Assembly: GCA_947630315.1 (NCBI GenBank)
Contig: CANRHA010000018.1
Coordinates: forward strand, 1-13,869
Origin: an uncultured Clostridia bacterium
GTDB taxonomy: Bacteria > Bacillota > Clostridia > Oscillospirales > Ruminococcaceae
Direction: 5' to 3'
DNA length: 13,869 nucleotides
Part shown: positions 1 through 8,055 of the stretch, in pieces
Position numbering within the stretch: the stretch's first letter is position 1
Layout of the letters: each line of letters begins with the position of its first letter
Made by a program: the position numbers and the translations under genes
Notes under the pieces: model-generated
Told to the model about the DNA's origin: nothing
Database searches by the model: none
What the model saw: only the letters and a program-made list of their open reading frames with translations

Positions 1-3000
1 CCTTATAAACAACGGTGATTGTTCCGCTTCTGTCGGCGATTATCGGCGAGAAATCGCAGAAAGTATCGGCGTTGAGCATGATCGACTTGCCGCCCTTATC
101 GCTGTAGGGCTGGCCGGGAATGCTCTTGACCGGGGCGCCGTCAAAGGTGATGTCAAGGTCTTCGATTCTGCCGAGGTTGGTCACGATCCCGTACTGATCG
201 AGGGTGTCGAAATTGCCCTCGGGCTTATAGCTGCCGGCCTCGTAAAGCTCGGCAACGGTGCCGATGTTGCTGCCGTCGTTCTTTTCGTAGAGGGCAAACA
301 GCTTGACCTCGGGCGTAGTCTCGGTGTACTCGACAAAGCTTATGCTGTCCATCGGCGGGCGGAAAACGTACACGTCGGTAGTGATAAGGGTAGGCTCGGG
401 GGTCTGGGGTATCATCTTAACGCCCGGACTGTTTCCATGTATGCGGGAGTTGTAGTAATCTGCGCCCTGATATGCCTCACAATCGCTTATCACCGTATTG
501 ACCGACATTCCGGTGCCGGCAGTGCCTTCGCCCAAAGTGGGTTTCGTATATACTTCTCTTGAATCATCAGTTACGCCCGAACCGGTGACAAAGTTGATTT
601 TGGAGATTTGCTGGTCTAAGTGTTCCAAGAAATCAGGTGTTATTATTCTGGCCATTCCCAAAATGCTTCTTCTCTGATATTCATACTGCATTTCAAATGT
701 TTTTTCGGACGTTTCGTCATATACAAATGTGCTTTCATCAAAGAGCGTTTTGTCATTTAAATCCAAAGTAAAGTCGTCAGGGGCAATCGGGTGAATAAGA
801 ACTTTAGATTTGTATAAATGCCAAGGCTTGTTACCTTCACCCGATGACAGTTCTTCGCTCGGCCTCGTCAGGCTGGCCTTTGAAGTGCATGTCGAAACAC
901 TCAGATAGGTCTCGCCGGTGAAGGAAAGGTTGTTGCCAACGATTCCTCCGGCGTAAAGTACGGCCTCGTTGGTCATGCAGCCGGTCTTCATGTTCTCAAC
1001 CGTGCAGCCGGTGATGCTTCCCGACGCCGAACCGGCTATTCCGCCGAGCGCGGTGTAAATGTCGCTGCCGCTGTAGCTGGAATTTGCAGTAATGCTGTTA
1101 TTGTCGCCCGTATAGATGCAGTTCTGAATCGTCGCGCTGCTGAATCCGGCTATGCCGCCCATGGCGACGGTGACGTCGTTTCCGCCGGCGTCTATAATAA
1201 GGTTAGTTACCGTGCAGTCGCTGATACTGCCGCCTATGGCTATGCCGGCGATGCCGCCCGCGCCTATCTTTCCGCCGTCGACGGAGGCGCGCCCGGTTAT
1301 CGAGATCGTGTTGTCGTTGCAATCAAGCTTAATGCCGGAAATATCCGCGTTTCTCGCAACGCCGAACAGGCCGATGGCGTTGATCCCTTCGGTCTTAAAG
1401 GCCCCTTCGAGGGTGATGTTCGTGCTGTCGGCGAGGGCAGAATCGACACGGTAACGTCCGCTGAAGTACCCGCTTATGCTGCCTATCGGCTTGACCTGTG
1501 TAAAAGCGTTGCCGAGGGTGAGGGGCTTAGTCTGAACGAACGAGGACGCAAGGGCGTGTTCAATGTTCTTGAACTGCGCTTCGCAGCGTATCTGGTAAGG
1601 CTCATCGCGGCCCGCGGTTTCGGTGCGGTCGCCTAAGGTCTCGTGGGTGCTCACGCCGCAGAACCCGGGGTCGAAGTAGAAGGTCTTCGGGCCGGTGACG
1701 GTTTTAAGTCTGTGGTCGGAGCCATGGACCTTGAAGCTGTAATTGAAGGTAAAGCTCTGCTTTCCTTTTACGGGCGAATAGCTGCTGCCGTCAAAGGTAC
1801 ATGCTCCGCCGACGATGCCGAAGCTGCCGAACTTCTGCTCGGCAACCTTTATCGCCGTTTCGGGAATTTCGCCGCCTATGGTATTAAAACTGTTGCCGAC
1901 ATGGAGATAATTCATCATAGTGGTGTCGGTCGTGACCGATTCGCCGCAGATATATCCGTAGCCGAATTTTGATATATTGCCGGTGTTTTCGTCAAGGGTA
2001 CTGATCACCTTTTCCTCATTGGTAAGAGGATTATATAACACGGCGTAGATGTAGCATTTGCCCGCGTTGTCGAGTTCCCAGTAGAACACGCCCATATTTG
2101 CCGCAAGCAGCCAGTCGCCGTTGTGTCGGCCGGTTTTATTTGTATACGGGAAGGTGTCGGGCAGGCATTCGTCATAATGAACCGCGGGAACGGGGTTTTC
2201 GGCCAATGCCTTTGACTGAGTAGAAGAAACCTTCTTAACGTTCGGCGATTTTGAGCCGTAATGAATTATGCTGCCGTCGTCGCCGATAACGCAGCCTATT
2301 GAGTAAACGGCGTCTTGGCCGTATGTTCTCTCGCTGCCGTCGCCCAATACGCCTACCATTGTATCGGCGTTTTCGGGGTCGTCGCTGCTTACCGAGCATG
2401 AAGTATAAACGCCGTTATTCATTCCGGGTGAAGCCGCAGCGTACCCGACAAGGCCGCCTGCGCCGAGTTTTCCGTAGACGTTTTTAAGAGTATAGTCGTA
2501 GCCGTCGATCGCGGCAGTTCCGGAGAACTTGCCGTTATAGGTATGGCCGCCCGTATAGTTTCCGCCGTTAAAGGTCAGGCCGGACGTATATCCTATAACG
2601 CCGCCCGCATAGCCGTCGCTTTCTACCCTTACCGAGGCCGCAAGGTTAGTCATGGTTCCGCTGAAGCTGCCGAACATTCCTCCGGCATAGGCTTCCAAAC
2701 CTATTCCGTGGATATAAAACCTTGAATACGGGTCGTCGTTCGGGTCTTCCCATGTTATCTCTTCCGTCGAGGCGTTGCCGTCGCGGTTGTTGTTGTTATA
2801 ATCGTAATTGTAGTTGTCAAAGTAGCCGTTGTGGCCGCCTTCTTCGTCTATCTTGTCGGTGATCTCCTCAACATATACGCTGTTGCCGCTCATGTTGCCG
2901 CCGCCGTCCTGATGACCCGCGAAGCCGCCGACATATTTTGTTCCCTCAACAAAGGGGTTGATGACGGTTATATTTTCGTAGCCCGAGCCGCCGGTGTTAT

Positions 3001-4636
3001 ACCCGTAGAAAACGCCGGTATAATCGCCCTCGCCTATTACAACGGGGCAGTAGAAACAGACGTTTTTCACCTGCGAGCTGTTATAGAGCTTTGTGAAGAA
3101 CGCGGTGTATTTCCGCGCCTCATCGGTGTATTCGGGGTGGCTTGAGGCTCTGGTATCTATTCTGAGGTATTTTATCTGGTAGCCCTTGTCGCTGTAGTGG
3201 CCTTCAAAGCTCCTTAAGAACTTAGATTCATCGACAAACTGGCTTCCTACCGGCTTGAAGTCGTAAAGCCTCGGGAAAGAGCTGTTGCCCTTATAGGTCA
3301 TCGACGAGTTCCAGGAGCGGTATGTGCCGTCGTCCTGGCTGAAATCTATCGTGCTCAGAAGCTCCGCGCCCGAAACGAGGTCGGAATCGACATAGTTTGC
3401 AAGGTTCTGGAGGTGTCTGCCGGCTGCGACCCCGGCGATACCGCCCTCAAGCTTTGCAAAGTAGCTGTTTATCTTGTTTGCGCCGTCGCCGAATTTCTTC
3501 CCGGCGTCCTTGACTATCCCGAGATTATCGTAGAATACTATTTCCACGCAGATATCCGAGCCGGGTTCGATCATGTAATTTGAGGAGCCGCCGGTGGTGG
3601 GGTAGGTATTTGTTGCCCACATACTGTTGTCGGGCGCGCCAACGGTGCCGTCGGCGTTCTTTACCACCCAGCCCTTGAAATCGCGCTCTAAAACGTAGTC
3701 GCTCATATCCCCGTCGGCAGGAACATTCCACTTGCCTTCGTCCGAACCCTGACCGGGGGCGAGCGAATCAAGAATGATCGTAGCGACAGAATCTTTATTT
3801 ATAAAGCAATTTGCGCTTTTAGGAACTATCTCAATTTTTGAGGCGGTATTAACGCTGCCGTCGCTTCCTACAGAATAAAGATCAAACGTGAAGAAAAGCT
3901 TATCCGCGGTCTGACCCTCCGGCCATTTTACATAGAACACAAGCTTTTCAAGGTCGTAGTATTCGACCTCGGGAACGTCGACGACCCCGCCCTTCGGCAG
4001 CTGCACCAGCTTTCCTCCGCCGTAGTAGCCGTAGGTGTGTTCGAGCTTCAGGCGGTCTTCAAAGCCGCGCTCGATGTCCTTGGGCGAGAAGCTTGCCAGC
4101 GATTCGTCGTCCTCGGCATAGAATACGCCGAAAACAAAGCCGGTGGTCGCGTCGTACTCGATGATGAAATCGTTCTCGTAAAGCTGGCTTTCTATTGAAC
4201 TGAGGTTCACTATGCTGAGGTTTTCATTTCCCTCGGCGCCGCTGTTGAAGGCTTTTATATCCTCCGATTTTATATAGCTGAACTTGGCGTCCGCGTATAC
4301 GTCGTACATGACGTTGCCGCTCTCGTCTACCATAAGGTTGCCGTCGCTGTCGTATGCTTCTTTTTTGAAGATCTCGGGGATATCAGCCTCATCAACATAT
4401 ACTGCTCCGTAAAAGTCGAGCTCCGCGCCGGAAGAGCGCAGGGTCATAAGGCGGTTCTGCGCGGCCATGTAGATAGATCGCGCCGAATCGTCAAGCTCCT
4501 TTAAGTTTATTCTCTTTGTATACGACACAACGGAGGGCACGGCAAACGACATGATGACGATCAGTATTGCAACCACTATCATCATTTCGACAAGCGTGAA
4601 GCCCTTTTTTCCTTTCTGTCTTCTAAGCAGTTTCAT
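1..4636 (-). CDS. Giant modular type IV prepilin with GLUG-like repeats, probable pilus adhesin (3' end beyond window)
   Basis: The frame is open from the ATG at 4636 to the left edge, at least 1,545 residues, with no stop found. The N-terminus is a canonical class III prepilin leader: KGKKG, then FTLVE at the cleavage site (Gly-1, Phe+1, Glu+5), then one hydrophobic helix to about residue 35. After a helical stretch (about 40-60) the rest is extracellular, rich in Gly, Ser, Thr, Asn and Asp. GLUG-like repeats lie in two blocks, with GG(I/L/V/F/M)xG cores at residues 570, 652, 678 and 727, and at 1127, 1160, 1198 and 1230. In the second block rungs commonly end in a Cys (ISDCTV, IQNCIY, ITGCTV), typical of this family. 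A lead-in segment at about 1014-1100 resembles the usual region before GLUG repeats. GAGGGG lies 7 nt before the ATG, and pilO ends 43 nt upstream. The likely role is a minor pilin displaying a large adhesive or substrate-binding head. The ligand is unknown and the C-terminus is not in view. Confidence 0.9.
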   Translation of the reverse strand, partial: MKLLRRQKGKKGFTLVEMMIVVAILIVIMSFAVPSVVSYTKRINLKELDDSARSIYMAAQNRLMTLRSSGAELDFYGAVYVDEADIPEIFKKEAYDSDGNLMVDESGNVMYDVYADAKFSYIKSEDIKAFNSGAEGNENLSIVNLSSIESQLYENDFIIEYDATTGFVFGVFYAEDDESLASFSPKDIERGFEDRLKLEHTYGYYGGGKLVQLPKGGVVDVPEVEYYDLEKLVFYVKWPEGQTADKLFFTFDLYSVGSDGSVNTASKIEIVPKSANCFINKDSVATIILDSLAPGQGSDEGKWNVPADGDMSDYVLERDFKGWVVKNADGTVGAPDNSMWATNTYPTTGGSSNYMIEPGSDICVEIVFYDNLGIVKDAGKKFGDGANKINSYFAKLEGGIAGVAAGRHLQNLANYVDSDLVSGAELLSTIDFSQDDGTYRSWNSSMTYKGNSSFPRLYDFKPVGSQFVDESKFLRSFEGHYSDKGYQIKYLRIDTRASSHPEYTDEARKYTAFFTKLYNSSQVKNVCFYCPVVIGEGDYTGVFYGYNTGGSGYENITVINPFVEGTKYVGGFAGHQDGGGNMSGNSVYVEEITDKIDEEGGHNGYFDNYNYDYNNNNRDGNASTEEITWEDPNDDPYSRFYIHGIGLEAYAGGMFGSFSGTMTNLAASVRVESDGYAGGVIGYTSGLTFNGGNYTGGHTYNGKFSGTAAIDGYDYTLKNVYGKLGAGGLVGYAAASPGMNNGVYTSCSVSSDDPENADTMVGVLGDGSERTYGQDAVYSIGCVIGDDGSIIHYGSKSPNVKKVSSTQSKALAENPVPAVHYDECLPDTFPYTNKTGRHNGDWLLAANMGVFYWELDNAGKCYIYAVLYNPLTNEEKVISTLDENTGNISKFGYGYICGESVTTDTTMMNYLHVGNSFNTIGGEIPETAIKVAEQKFGSFGIVGGACTFDGSSYSPVKGKQSFTFNYSFKVHGSDHRLKTVTGPKTFYFDPGFCGVSTHETLGDRTETAGRDEPYQIRCEAQFKNIEHALASSFVQTKPLTLGNAFTQVKPIGSISGYFSGRYRVDSALADSTNITLEGAFKTEGINAIGLFGVARNADISGIKLDCNDNTISITGRASVDGGKIGAGGIAGIAIGGSISDCTVTNLIIDAGGNDVTVAMGGIAGFSSATIQNCIYTGDNNSITANSSYSGSDIYTALGGIAGSASGSITGCTVENMKTGCMTNEAVLYAGGIVGNNLSFTGETYLSVSTCTSKASLTRPSEELSSGEGNKPWHLYKSKVLIHPIAPDDFTLDLNDKTLFDESTFVYDETSEKTFEMQYEYQRRSILGMARIITPDFLEHLDQQISKINFVTGSGVTDDSREVYTKPTLGEGTAGTGMSVNTVISDCEAYQGADYYNSRIHGNSPGVKMIPQTPEPTLITTDVYVFRPPMDSISFVEYTETTPEVKLFALYEKNDGSNIGTVAELYEAGSYKPEGNFDTLDQYGIVTNLGRIEDLDITFDGAPVKSIPGQPYSDKGGKSIMLNADTFCDFSPIIADRSGTITVVYK
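541..840. other. AT-rich segment inside the giant pilin gene
   Basis: A hand count gives 113 G+C in 300 bases (about 38%). The adjoining 60-base lines at 481-540 and 841-900 each contain 34 of 60 (57%). The reading frame continues unbroken through it (about residues 1266-1366), and the encoded residues are more charged and less glycine-rich than the flanking repeats. It begins just after the last GLUG-like repeat. It may be a domain of different origin, or simply a non-repeat domain with different codon use. Confidence 0.6.
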
Positions 4637-4679
4637 GAGATGACCCCTCATTCTTAAGATATATCGATCAATAAATATC

Positions 4680-5225
4680 TCAGTTTACAAGCTCGTAAAA
4701 TTCAATGTTTCCCGATACCTTCAGCGAGTTGCTCGAAATGTCTCCCGCGTCGGGCGATATTGTAAGATTCTGCATCGAGCAGCGGAACCCGGTTCCGGTC
4801 AATAGGCTAAGGGTGGATTTCGCCGCCTCCCAGTTGTCCGCGTTGAAGTTAAAGCTTACCGTCCTTGAAGCTATCCTGCCCTCGAACTTTGCGTTTGAAA
4901 ACTGGAGGTTAGGCGCGGTATCCGCAAAAACGTTGTTAAAGTAGTAGATAAGCGTCTGCTTGTTGTCAAACTCGGGCATAAAGGTCAGCTCGTTTTCGGG
5001 AAGCTGCTTTATCTCCTCGAGCTCATTTTTCATCTTTGTATAGTTCGCAAATTTTGCGTCGGCAAGCATCTGCTGCTCGTCTACAAGAGATTTTTCTATA
5101 GCTATCTCCTCGAGGCGGGTCTTTACCGGGTAATGGACCGCCAAAAAGTAGAATCCTATTAGGCACGCAACGGCGAGTATTATCAGTATCACCTTTTCGC
5201 GCTTTGTAAAACTGTGCATCAGCAT
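4680..5225 (-). CDS. pilO: Type IV pilus inner-membrane assembly protein PilO
   Basis: The 181-residue protein has the PilO layout: a short cytoplasmic N-terminus, one membrane segment (about residues 11-31), a coiled-coil-like stretch (about 35-75, rich in Glu, Lys and Leu), then an alpha/beta domain to the end. In the family this bitopic protein pairs with PilN to form part of the alignment complex linking the PilM/PilC/ATPase machinery to the envelope. The start ATG overlaps the pilN stop as TAATG. GGAGGT lies 8 nt upstream, which favours this ATG over the second ATG two codons later. Sequence conservation in PilO is low, so the call leans on topology, size and position directly after pilM and pilN. 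Confidence 0.87.
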   Translation of the reverse strand: MLMHSFTKREKVILIILAVACLIGFYFLAVHYPVKTRLEEIAIEKSLVDEQQMLADAKFANYTKMKNELEEIKQLPENELTFMPEFDNKQTLIYYFNNVFADTAPNLQFSNAKFEGRIASRTVSFNFNADNWEAAKSTLSLLTGTGFRCSMQNLTISPDAGDISSNSLKVSGNIEFYELVN

Positions 5226-5998
5226 TACTGCGCACCTCCGTTTCCGTCCTGTTGGTCCGCCATGTCGCCGTTTTGGTCTGTTACATCAGCGTTTTGGTCT
5301 GCAACATCGCCGCTTTGAATGCCTGCGTTGGCGCCGGCAAGTATTCCCGCGGCCTGCTGCATGGCGTCAAGCTTGGCCTGAAGGGTCGTGGCGTCGATGA
5401 GGGTTATGGTCATAGTAACGGTGCTCTGGGGGGTCTCAGCCGAGGAGCTGCCGTTAGAGCTTCCGTCGACGTATGAAGAAATATAAACGTCGTCAACCAT
5501 CGGCTCGCTCATTATCGATTCCGCCAAAGCGTAGGTCTCCTCGAGCGTAGGGCCGGTAACGGTAAGCGAAAGTATATCGTTGTTGGTCGAGGTGTTGTGG
5601 CTTATGCTGAGGCTCTGAACGGTGCACGCCGGGAAGAGTCTGCGCTGTATCATATCGAGGATCTCTATCCTGTCAAAGAGCGTGCGGTCGAAGTTCTCGT
5701 AGGTGTACTTATTGTATTCAAGCTCTACGTCGTCGTAATCTTTATAAGCCTGCTCGGTGGCCTCTAAGAGGTTCTGCATTTCGGCAAGCTCGGCCTCGGC
5801 CTGTTTTACCTGGTTGAATCTGCGTATTACCGCAAACTGCGCAAAGAGCGCCGCGGCTAAGAATATGAGTATCAGTATCGGGATAAGCCTTGTCGGGTGG
5901 GCGAGGGTCTTTACCTTTACCACCAGGTTGAGGGTCTGCTTATTCGGGATCTTGATCTTCTTTGCCTGTTTTACCTGTTTTTCTTTTTTCTCACTCAT
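5225..5998 (-). CDS. pilN: Type IV pilus inner-membrane assembly protein PilN with a heptapeptide-repeat tail
   Basis: The 257-residue protein has a Lys-rich cytoplasmic N-terminus (1-35), one membrane helix (about 37-58), a coiled coil (about 59-100), a ferredoxin-like alpha/beta domain (about 105-203) and a low-complexity C-terminal tail. Canonical PilN has an INLLP-type peptide that docks in PilM; TLNLVVK at 22-28 is a plausible counterpart here. The family forms the PilM-PilN-PilO alignment complex. AAGGAGGT overlaps the pilM stop about 6 nt before the ATG, and the next gene pilO overlaps by one base, so pilM, pilN and pilO are tightly coupled. The tail (about 204-257) is unusual: Ala, Gln and Asp rich, with three 7-residue units (GDVADQN, ADVTDQN, GDMADQQ). 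It extends past the normal end of the domain, outside the membrane, into the envelope. Confidence 0.87.
   Translation of the reverse strand: MSEKKEKQVKQAKKIKIPNKQTLNLVVKVKTLAHPTRLIPILILIFLAAALFAQFAVIRRFNQVKQAEAELAEMQNLLEATEQAYKDYDDVELEYNKYTYENFDRTLFDRIEILDMIQRRLFPACTVQSLSISHNTSTNNDILSLTVTGPTLEETYALAESIMSEPMVDDVYISSYVDGSSNGSSSAETPQSTVTMTITLIDATTLQAKLDAMQQAAGILAGANAGIQSGDVADQNADVTDQNGDMADQQDGNGGAQ
5249..5311. repeat. 21-bp in-frame tandem repeat in the 3' end of pilN
   Basis: Three adjacent 21-base units lie at 5249-5269, 5270-5290 and 5291-5311. The second and third share GTTTTGGTCTG and ACATC on the plus strand; the first is more diverged. Each unit encodes seven residues, (G/A)D(V/M)(A/T)DQ(N/Q). 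Because 21 is a multiple of three, gain or loss of units would change tail length without shifting the frame. Confidence 0.85.
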
Positions 5999-6010
5999 GC
6001 CGACACCTCC

Positions 6011-6985
6011 TTACTGCAAAGCCGCGCCCGCTGCGGCAAGGCCGAAATCGGCGTCGGCGCCCTTAACGTTCAAAAGCTCGGTGGCGTCATATATCGGGAT
6101 CGACAGCGTATTTTCAAGAGTTTCGCGCAGGGGCAGTATCTCCGCGCCGCCGCCCGTTATATGAATATGCTCAAGCTCGATATCGGGATTATTGTAGCGG
6201 AAGAAATGCACCGCCCTCTGTACCTCTACCGCAAGACTCTGATACAGCGCCTCGCATTCGGGCAGAGATTGACAGCCGTCATGGTTCGCCTCGCGGTATG
6301 ACGAAGCTATAAACGGATCGACATGCAGAGCCTCGGCTATTATATTGTCCATGGCCGAACAGCCGTAATCAACAAGATGCGACGATTCATACCTGTTTCC
6401 GTTGTACATATAAAGCCTTACCGCGGTGTGGCCGATATCTATTATACAGTGACAGTGGCCCTCGGGGCTACGCATAAGAAGATTTACATACGCCATCTCT
6501 ACCGGTATGGCCGTGCGCAGCTTTATACCCGCCCGACGGAACATTCCCTTGTAATCGGCAATAGTGGTTTTAAGCGCCGCCGCCGCCATCGCGTCAAGCT
6601 CAATAGGCTTGTTGTCGGCGTCATTTATCGTGCGGAGGATAGCGTAGTCGTAGAAATACGCCTCTTTTTCAGAGGTTATAAAGTCTCTGAACTCGTAGGG
6701 CAGATTTACCGTGAGCTGCTCGTGGGTCATTACCGGCATATTCAACCGGCGGCAAAAACACAGCGAAGCAGGCAAAATTACCGCGGCGTCATCAAAACGG
6801 ATTTTTTGCTTTTTGCAGGTCTGCTTTATAAAATCGCCCATGGCTTCGTAAGATACGATACGCCCCTCGCGTACCGCACCCTCGGGAAGCGGTTCGGAAT
6901 GGACCCGCTTTATACCCTTTTTGGTCGCTAAAGCTATATGGACGGCATGGCTGCCAATATCAAATCCGGCTGTTTTCTTTCCCAT
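6011..6985 (-). CDS. pilM: Type IV pilus assembly ATPase PilM (actin-like)
   Basis: The 324-residue protein is of normal PilM length and carries the actin/FtsA-type nucleotide-binding motifs in order: phosphate-1 GFDIGSHAVHIA (7-18), phosphate-2 IDIGHTAVRLYMY (182-194) and adenosine motif ITGGGAEI (276-283). In the family PilM is a cytoplasmic actin-like protein that binds the N-terminal peptide of PilN and couples the PilN/PilO complex to the motors and PilC. ACCTCC on the plus strand (GGAGGT in the message) lies 5 nt before the ATG. pilD ends 16 nt upstream and pilN begins 12 nt downstream. The pilM-pilN-pilO order is the standard one and separates this cluster from a competence ComG pseudopilus operon, which lacks these genes. 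Confidence 0.95.
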   Translation of the reverse strand: MGKKTAGFDIGSHAVHIALATKKGIKRVHSEPLPEGAVREGRIVSYEAMGDFIKQTCKKQKIRFDDAAVILPASLCFCRRLNMPVMTHEQLTVNLPYEFRDFITSEKEAYFYDYAILRTINDADNKPIELDAMAAAALKTTIADYKGMFRRAGIKLRTAIPVEMAYVNLLMRSPEGHCHCIIDIGHTAVRLYMYNGNRYESSHLVDYGCSAMDNIIAEALHVDPFIASSYREANHDGCQSLPECEALYQSLAVEVQRAVHFFRYNNPDIELEHIHITGGGAEILPLRETLENTLSIPIYDATELLNVKGADADFGLAAAGAALQ

Positions 6986-7001
6986 AGTTTACCTCCAGTG
7001 A

Positions 7002-7808
7002 TCAATGGATATGCCCGAGGCTGAAAAGCCCTAAATACCAGTTTATGATCGGATCGGCAAAAAGAGCGCAAATATAGGCCGCAAGGGTTATTGAGGGAAT
7101 AAAGGGGAACTCTTTACCGAGACCGGCCTTAAAGATAAGCGCAGCTAAAAGGCCCAAAACCGAGCTTAAAATTAAAACCAACAGCATTCTTACCGGGCCG
7201 AAGAATAATCCTAAAACGGCAACAAGCTTAATATCAGCGCCGCCGAGGGTGTCTTTTTTATAGATCTTATCGGCAATTAAAGATAAAACCAAAAGCGCAG
7301 CGCCATATATTACCGCGCCCAAAATACCCGAAAAAAGCCGGTTTAATAAATTATCATGAGCGGGCAAAAATACTAAAAATACCGCGCAGGCAGCAATATG
7401 AAGCCGATCGGGAACGGTTAGGGTAGAAATGTCTGATAAAGCCTCGGCCAAAATAACGGTAAACAGAATTATATATTCAAGAGTTAAAAGCGAAAGCCCG
7501 AACCGCGCCAAAAGCCCGGCATAAGCCAGCCCGAAGATAACCTCGACAGCTAAATAGCGCGCCGAAATTTTAGCTTTACAGTAGCGGCATTTTCCTCCTA
7601 AAAAAATCCAGCTCAGAACGGGAATAAGATCGAGCACCCCGAGCCGGTGGCCGCAGGAGGGGCACTCCGACCGCCCGAAAATTGAGCCGGAACGGGAGCT
7701 TAGGCGAATTTGCGCGCAGTTTATAAAGCTGCCCATACAAGCGCCTATAAAAAATATTAAGATCAAAAGGTAACCGCTCATTAACGGGTTAAACAAAAAA
7801 ACAGACAT
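7002..7808 (-). CDS. pilD: Prepilin leader peptidase / N-methyltransferase PilD
   Basis: This 268-residue polytopic membrane protein is a bifunctional prepilin peptidase that cleaves the class III leader after Gly and methylates the new N-terminus. The N-terminal DiS_P_DiS domain is intact, with paired cysteines CPSC (49-52) and CRYC (74-77) in the methyltransferase-side cytoplasmic loop. The A24 aspartyl protease domain has the first catalytic Asp in SDISTLTVPD (Asp126) and the second in GGAD (Asp192), where many homologues have GGGD. About seven to eight hydrophobic segments are visible. The ribosome site is weak (AAGGG about 10 nt before the ATG), unlike the strong sites elsewhere in the cluster; a second ATG at codon 10 has no better site. 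It is the only peptidase seen for the four prepilins in the window. Confidence 0.96.
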   Translation of the reverse strand: MSVFLFNPLMSGYLLILIFFIGACMGSFINCAQIRLSSRSGSIFGRSECPSCGHRLGVLDLIPVLSWIFLGGKCRYCKAKISARYLAVEVIFGLAYAGLLARFGLSLLTLEYIILFTVILAEALSDISTLTVPDRLHIAACAVFLVFLPAHDNLLNRLFSGILGAVIYGAALLVLSLIADKIYKKDTLGGADIKLVAVLGLFFGPVRMLLVLILSSVLGLLAALIFKAGLGKEFPFIPSITLAAYICALFADPIINWYLGLFSLGHIH

Positions 7809-7943
7809 AATTTTACAGCCCTTATATGCGCTTAGTCGGAAGTAGGGGCTAATAGAAAACAGAATTGAGATTATCAGAGAACAGAAGCCGTTTTAACCGC
7901 TTTTGCCGCAGCCCGACTTTGTTGAGCCGCGCTCATCTGATTT

Positions 7944-7962
7944 CTGACTGTCTGACCGTCTG
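7944..7962. repeat. 8-bp imperfect tandem repeat
   Basis: Two units, CTGACTGT and CTGACCGT, are followed by a partial CTG. It lies just downstream (in transcription) of the hairpins between the pilin genes and pilD. Function unknown. Confidence 0.6.
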
Positions 7963-7974
7963 TATTCTACTCGC

Positions 7975-8023
7975 CCCCGCTTCCGCGGGGAAGCCCCGGG
8001 CCGCAACCCAACGAGGCCCGGGG
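7975..8023 (-). promoter_or_regulatory. Two adjacent GC-rich RNA hairpins after the major pilin genes
   Basis: In the message, CCCCGGGCC (8023-8015) pairs with GGCCCGGGG (8002-7994), a perfect 9-bp stem with a 12-nt loop. It is followed four bases later by CCCCGC, a GGAA tetraloop of the GNRA class and GCGGGG (7990-7975), a perfect 6-bp stem. No U tract follows either stem, so this is not a textbook intrinsic terminator. Its position after the two pilin genes suggests partial termination or a 3'-end stabiliser that lets pilin mRNA accumulate above that of pilD, pilM, pilN and pilO. Confidence 0.65.
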
Positions 8024-8034
8024 AAAATATTTGG

Positions 8035-8055
8035 GTTTAATTAAACGTGCACGTT
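8035..8055. repeat. Two overlapping 12-bp perfect palindromes
   Basis: GTTTAATTAAAC (8035-8046) and AACGTGCACGTT (8044-8055) are each perfect 12-bp palindromes sharing three bases. They sit between the stop of the second pilin and the first hairpin. They could be a protein-binding site or part of the 3' UTR fold; nothing in the sequence decides this. Confidence 0.6.

Noticed and set aside
1152..3145. Several plus-strand open frames of 60-109 codons
   Set aside because: All are opposite the giant pilin frame, have no ribosome sites and reflect its glycine-rich codons read in antisense.
3525..3731. A short minus-strand frame inside the giant pilin gene
   Set aside because: It lies out of frame within the continuous giant pilin reading frame and is very Arg-rich, as shadow frames are.
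6323..6931. A 202-codon plus-strand open frame opposite pilM
   Set aside because: It is antisense to a full-length PilM with all nucleotide-binding motifs; its composition (rich in Arg and Tyr) is typical of a shadow frame.
4680..6985. Missing pilP and pilQ taken as a broken operon
   Set aside because: Monoderm bacteria have no outer membrane, so the absence of the secretin and its lipoprotein is expected.
7994..8023. Strong hairpin as a standard intrinsic terminator
   Set aside because: The stem is perfect but no U tract follows on either strand, and downstream genes of the same pathway continue, so it is recorded as a regulatory hairpin instead.
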